Source: Diploptera punctata (taxonomy: Eukaryota > Arthropoda > Insecta > Blattodea > Blaberidae). From it: a stretch of 64,000 bases of DNA. The translations under genes and the position numbers were made by a program. The stretch spans positions 1,240,001 through 1,304,000 of the forward strand of contig JASPKZ010004955.1 in the NCBI GenBank assembly GCA_030220185.1, read 5' to 3'. This document shows positions 62,378 to 64,000 of the stretch, in pieces (position 1 is the first letter of the stretch; the number at the start of each line of letters is the position of its first letter). The notes below the pieces were generated by a model. That model did no database searches, was not told where the DNA came from, and saw only the letters and a program-made list of their open reading frames with translations.

Positions 62378-64000
62378 TACAAAGTATTTTGACACAAGCA
62401 GCAAATGAAAGCCTGGGTATCAAAACTAAATGGAATCGAAAAAAAGGACTATGGATATGGGATGAAAACATCAAAAAAGTAATTGATGATAAACGTGAAG
62501 CATACAAAAAATTCTTGTCTACAAAAAAATCTGAAGTTAAAGTAGAGTATCATAGGAAGAGAGCCATAGCTAAAATTGAAGTTCGCAAAAAACATAGACA
62601 AAGCTGGGAACAATTTGTATCGTTTTTGGAAAACGATATCACTAGGCCTCAACCGAAAATGTGTAAAGTTTTAAAAAATTTAAACAATGATTCAAAAGAA
62701 AATGCACATTTAAATTGTATATCTAAAGAATCTTGGCTTACCTACTTTCATCATTTATGGACACAAAAGGATGATTTATTACAAATACCAATCTCTAATA
62801 ACACTGCTTTGGAACAAATTTCTATAGACGAATTAATTGATGTTAAATCATTATAAAGTAACAAAGCTCCCGGAGAAGACCACATTAATCAAGAATTATT
62901 TAAATTTTCAACTAAAAAATTTTTAAACAGATTTCTTATTCTCCTTAATATGATATGGGAAGGACAAGAACCACCACAAAACTGGAACAAATGCATTGTA
63001 ATACCAATCTTCAAAAAAGGAAGTCGCCAAATCAAAGATAACTATCGTGGAATTAGCTTGTTGAACTCTGGATATAAAATTTATGCTAATATAGTTAAGA
63101 ATAAATTGAAAAAAATTTATGAAAATATAATTGGAGAAGAGCAGAATGGATTCAGAAAGGGTAGATCTTGTACAGATGGATTCTTCACTCTAAAACTACT
63201 ATTAGAAAAGCACAAGGAATTCAATATAGAAACTCATATCGTCTTCATTGACTTCATAAAGGCTTTTGACAAAGTAGACAGAAATATATTACTACAAATT
63301 TTAGCTGATGGTAACGTTCCACAACAATATATTACTAATATCTTCAACATCTAGAAAGATAATGAAATCTCTGTTAAACAAGATGGCAAATTATCTTCTT
63401 GGGAAAAGATCAACACTGGAGTAAGACAGGGATGTGGACTTTCACCTGTGCCTTTCATTATATATAGGAATAGAATAATAAACAAATGGAGGAAAACACA
63501 ACGGGGATATATACCCATCAATAGGAACCTCAAACTCGATGCTATTCTTTTTGCAGACGATTTAGCTCTTCTGGCACTTTCCGAAAATTATTTGCAACGA
63601 TCAATTTATAATTTACAAAAAATAGGTGCCAAATTTAATATGGAAATATCAATTAACAAAACTAAAATTATGGCATTTCATGGGAAGGACCCCATACAAA
63701 GTAAAATCTGTCTCCAGAATAAAATTTTAGAGAGATCTAATCAATTTAAATATCTTGGATATTATCTCTCTATCTGGGATGAAAAGGTTATCCCTGAAAA
63801 AAGTACTAGTTATAATAAAAGTTTAGGAATTATTAATCAAGTTATGTACATCCTTTATACAAAAAAAACACCAGATTACGTATATATAACACTTTGGCTA
63901 GACCAGTGTTGACCTATGGTAGTGAAGCATGGACACTAATAAGACAACATGAAAGCAGAATAACGGCTTGTGAAATGAGATTCATGCGCAGAACAGCGGG
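62378..64000 (+). pseudogene. LINE-B copy 3, 5'-truncated, runs off the window
   Basis: Plus strand: LQSILTQAANESLGIKTKWN (linker), RKKHRQSWEQFVSFLENDI, stop near 62853, NKAPGEDHINQELFKF, CIVIPIFKKGSRQIKDNYRG, EEQNGFRKGRSC, IDFIKAFDKVDR, stop near 63352, GVRQGCGLSPVPF and FADDLALL (catalytic pair intact), then YLGYYLSIWDEK and YGSEAWTL after a frameshift near 63905. It continues beyond 64000. It gives the uninterrupted target of the Penelope insertion at 20290. Confidence 0.9.

Overview
This window looks like repeat-dominated intergenic or intronic DNA from an arthropod, most likely an insect. The codon style and the piggyBac, pogo, hAT, Harbinger, RTE/jockey-type and Penelope-like copies all fit. 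The mix resembles cockroach-type genomes, but that is an impression I cannot test here. There is no bacterial gene organisation. Only one segment looks like a host gene: a 208-base coding exon with good splice sites at 59292-59499 (+). The rest may therefore be largely intron sequence of that gene.

Layout. 1-1275: a LINE tail, then a tandem array of about 303-base units, each with a tRNA-like sequence. 1470-11765: fragments of a minus-strand LINE ('LINE-C') split by a 4.5-kb pogo element (2712-7191), a jockey/CR1-like LINE carrying a piggyBac element (7842-9142), and a Penelope-type palindrome. 11825-17030: a decayed hAT/KIAA1586-like gene interrupted by a MITE, an RTE copy, and a palindrome that itself contains a piggyBac element. 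17300-25700: LINE copies, with a Penelope-like inverted dimer (20290-22188) inside one. 25700-31600: AT-rich DNA, SINEs and a Penelope-like element with RT and GIY-YIG domains. 31600-38280: an RTE element with apurinic-type endonuclease, holding a palindromic mini-element, a TA-flanked TIR element (itself hit by an RTE tail), a second RTE and a hAT-type element. 40163-43693: an ISL2EU-like transposon with long TIRs. 43770-45240: a decayed multicopy gene of unknown role. 46230-59110: RTE, Harbinger, RNase-H LINE and two Penelope inverted-dimer loci, nested up to four deep. 59292-64000: the host exon, LINE-B copies, a possible heat-shock-element cluster, a small palindrome and a mariner remnant.

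Target-site duplications let many nestings be ordered. Almost every coding region is broken by stops or frameshifts, so these are mostly relics.

The most interesting system is a set of short mobile palindromes and Penelope-like inverted dimers. Several carry a hammerhead-ribozyme-like motif in each arm. Each has a CUGANGA-type core, a GAA, and a very short self-complementary helix III (ACGU, ACUAGU, ACCGGU, AGCGCU, AUCGCGAU, ACAUGU). Most are bounded by 12-13 base direct repeats. Hammerheads are established in Penelope-like elements. The small, palindromic, independently inserted form with paired ribozymes, sometimes re-inserted at the same duplicated target, is worth following up.
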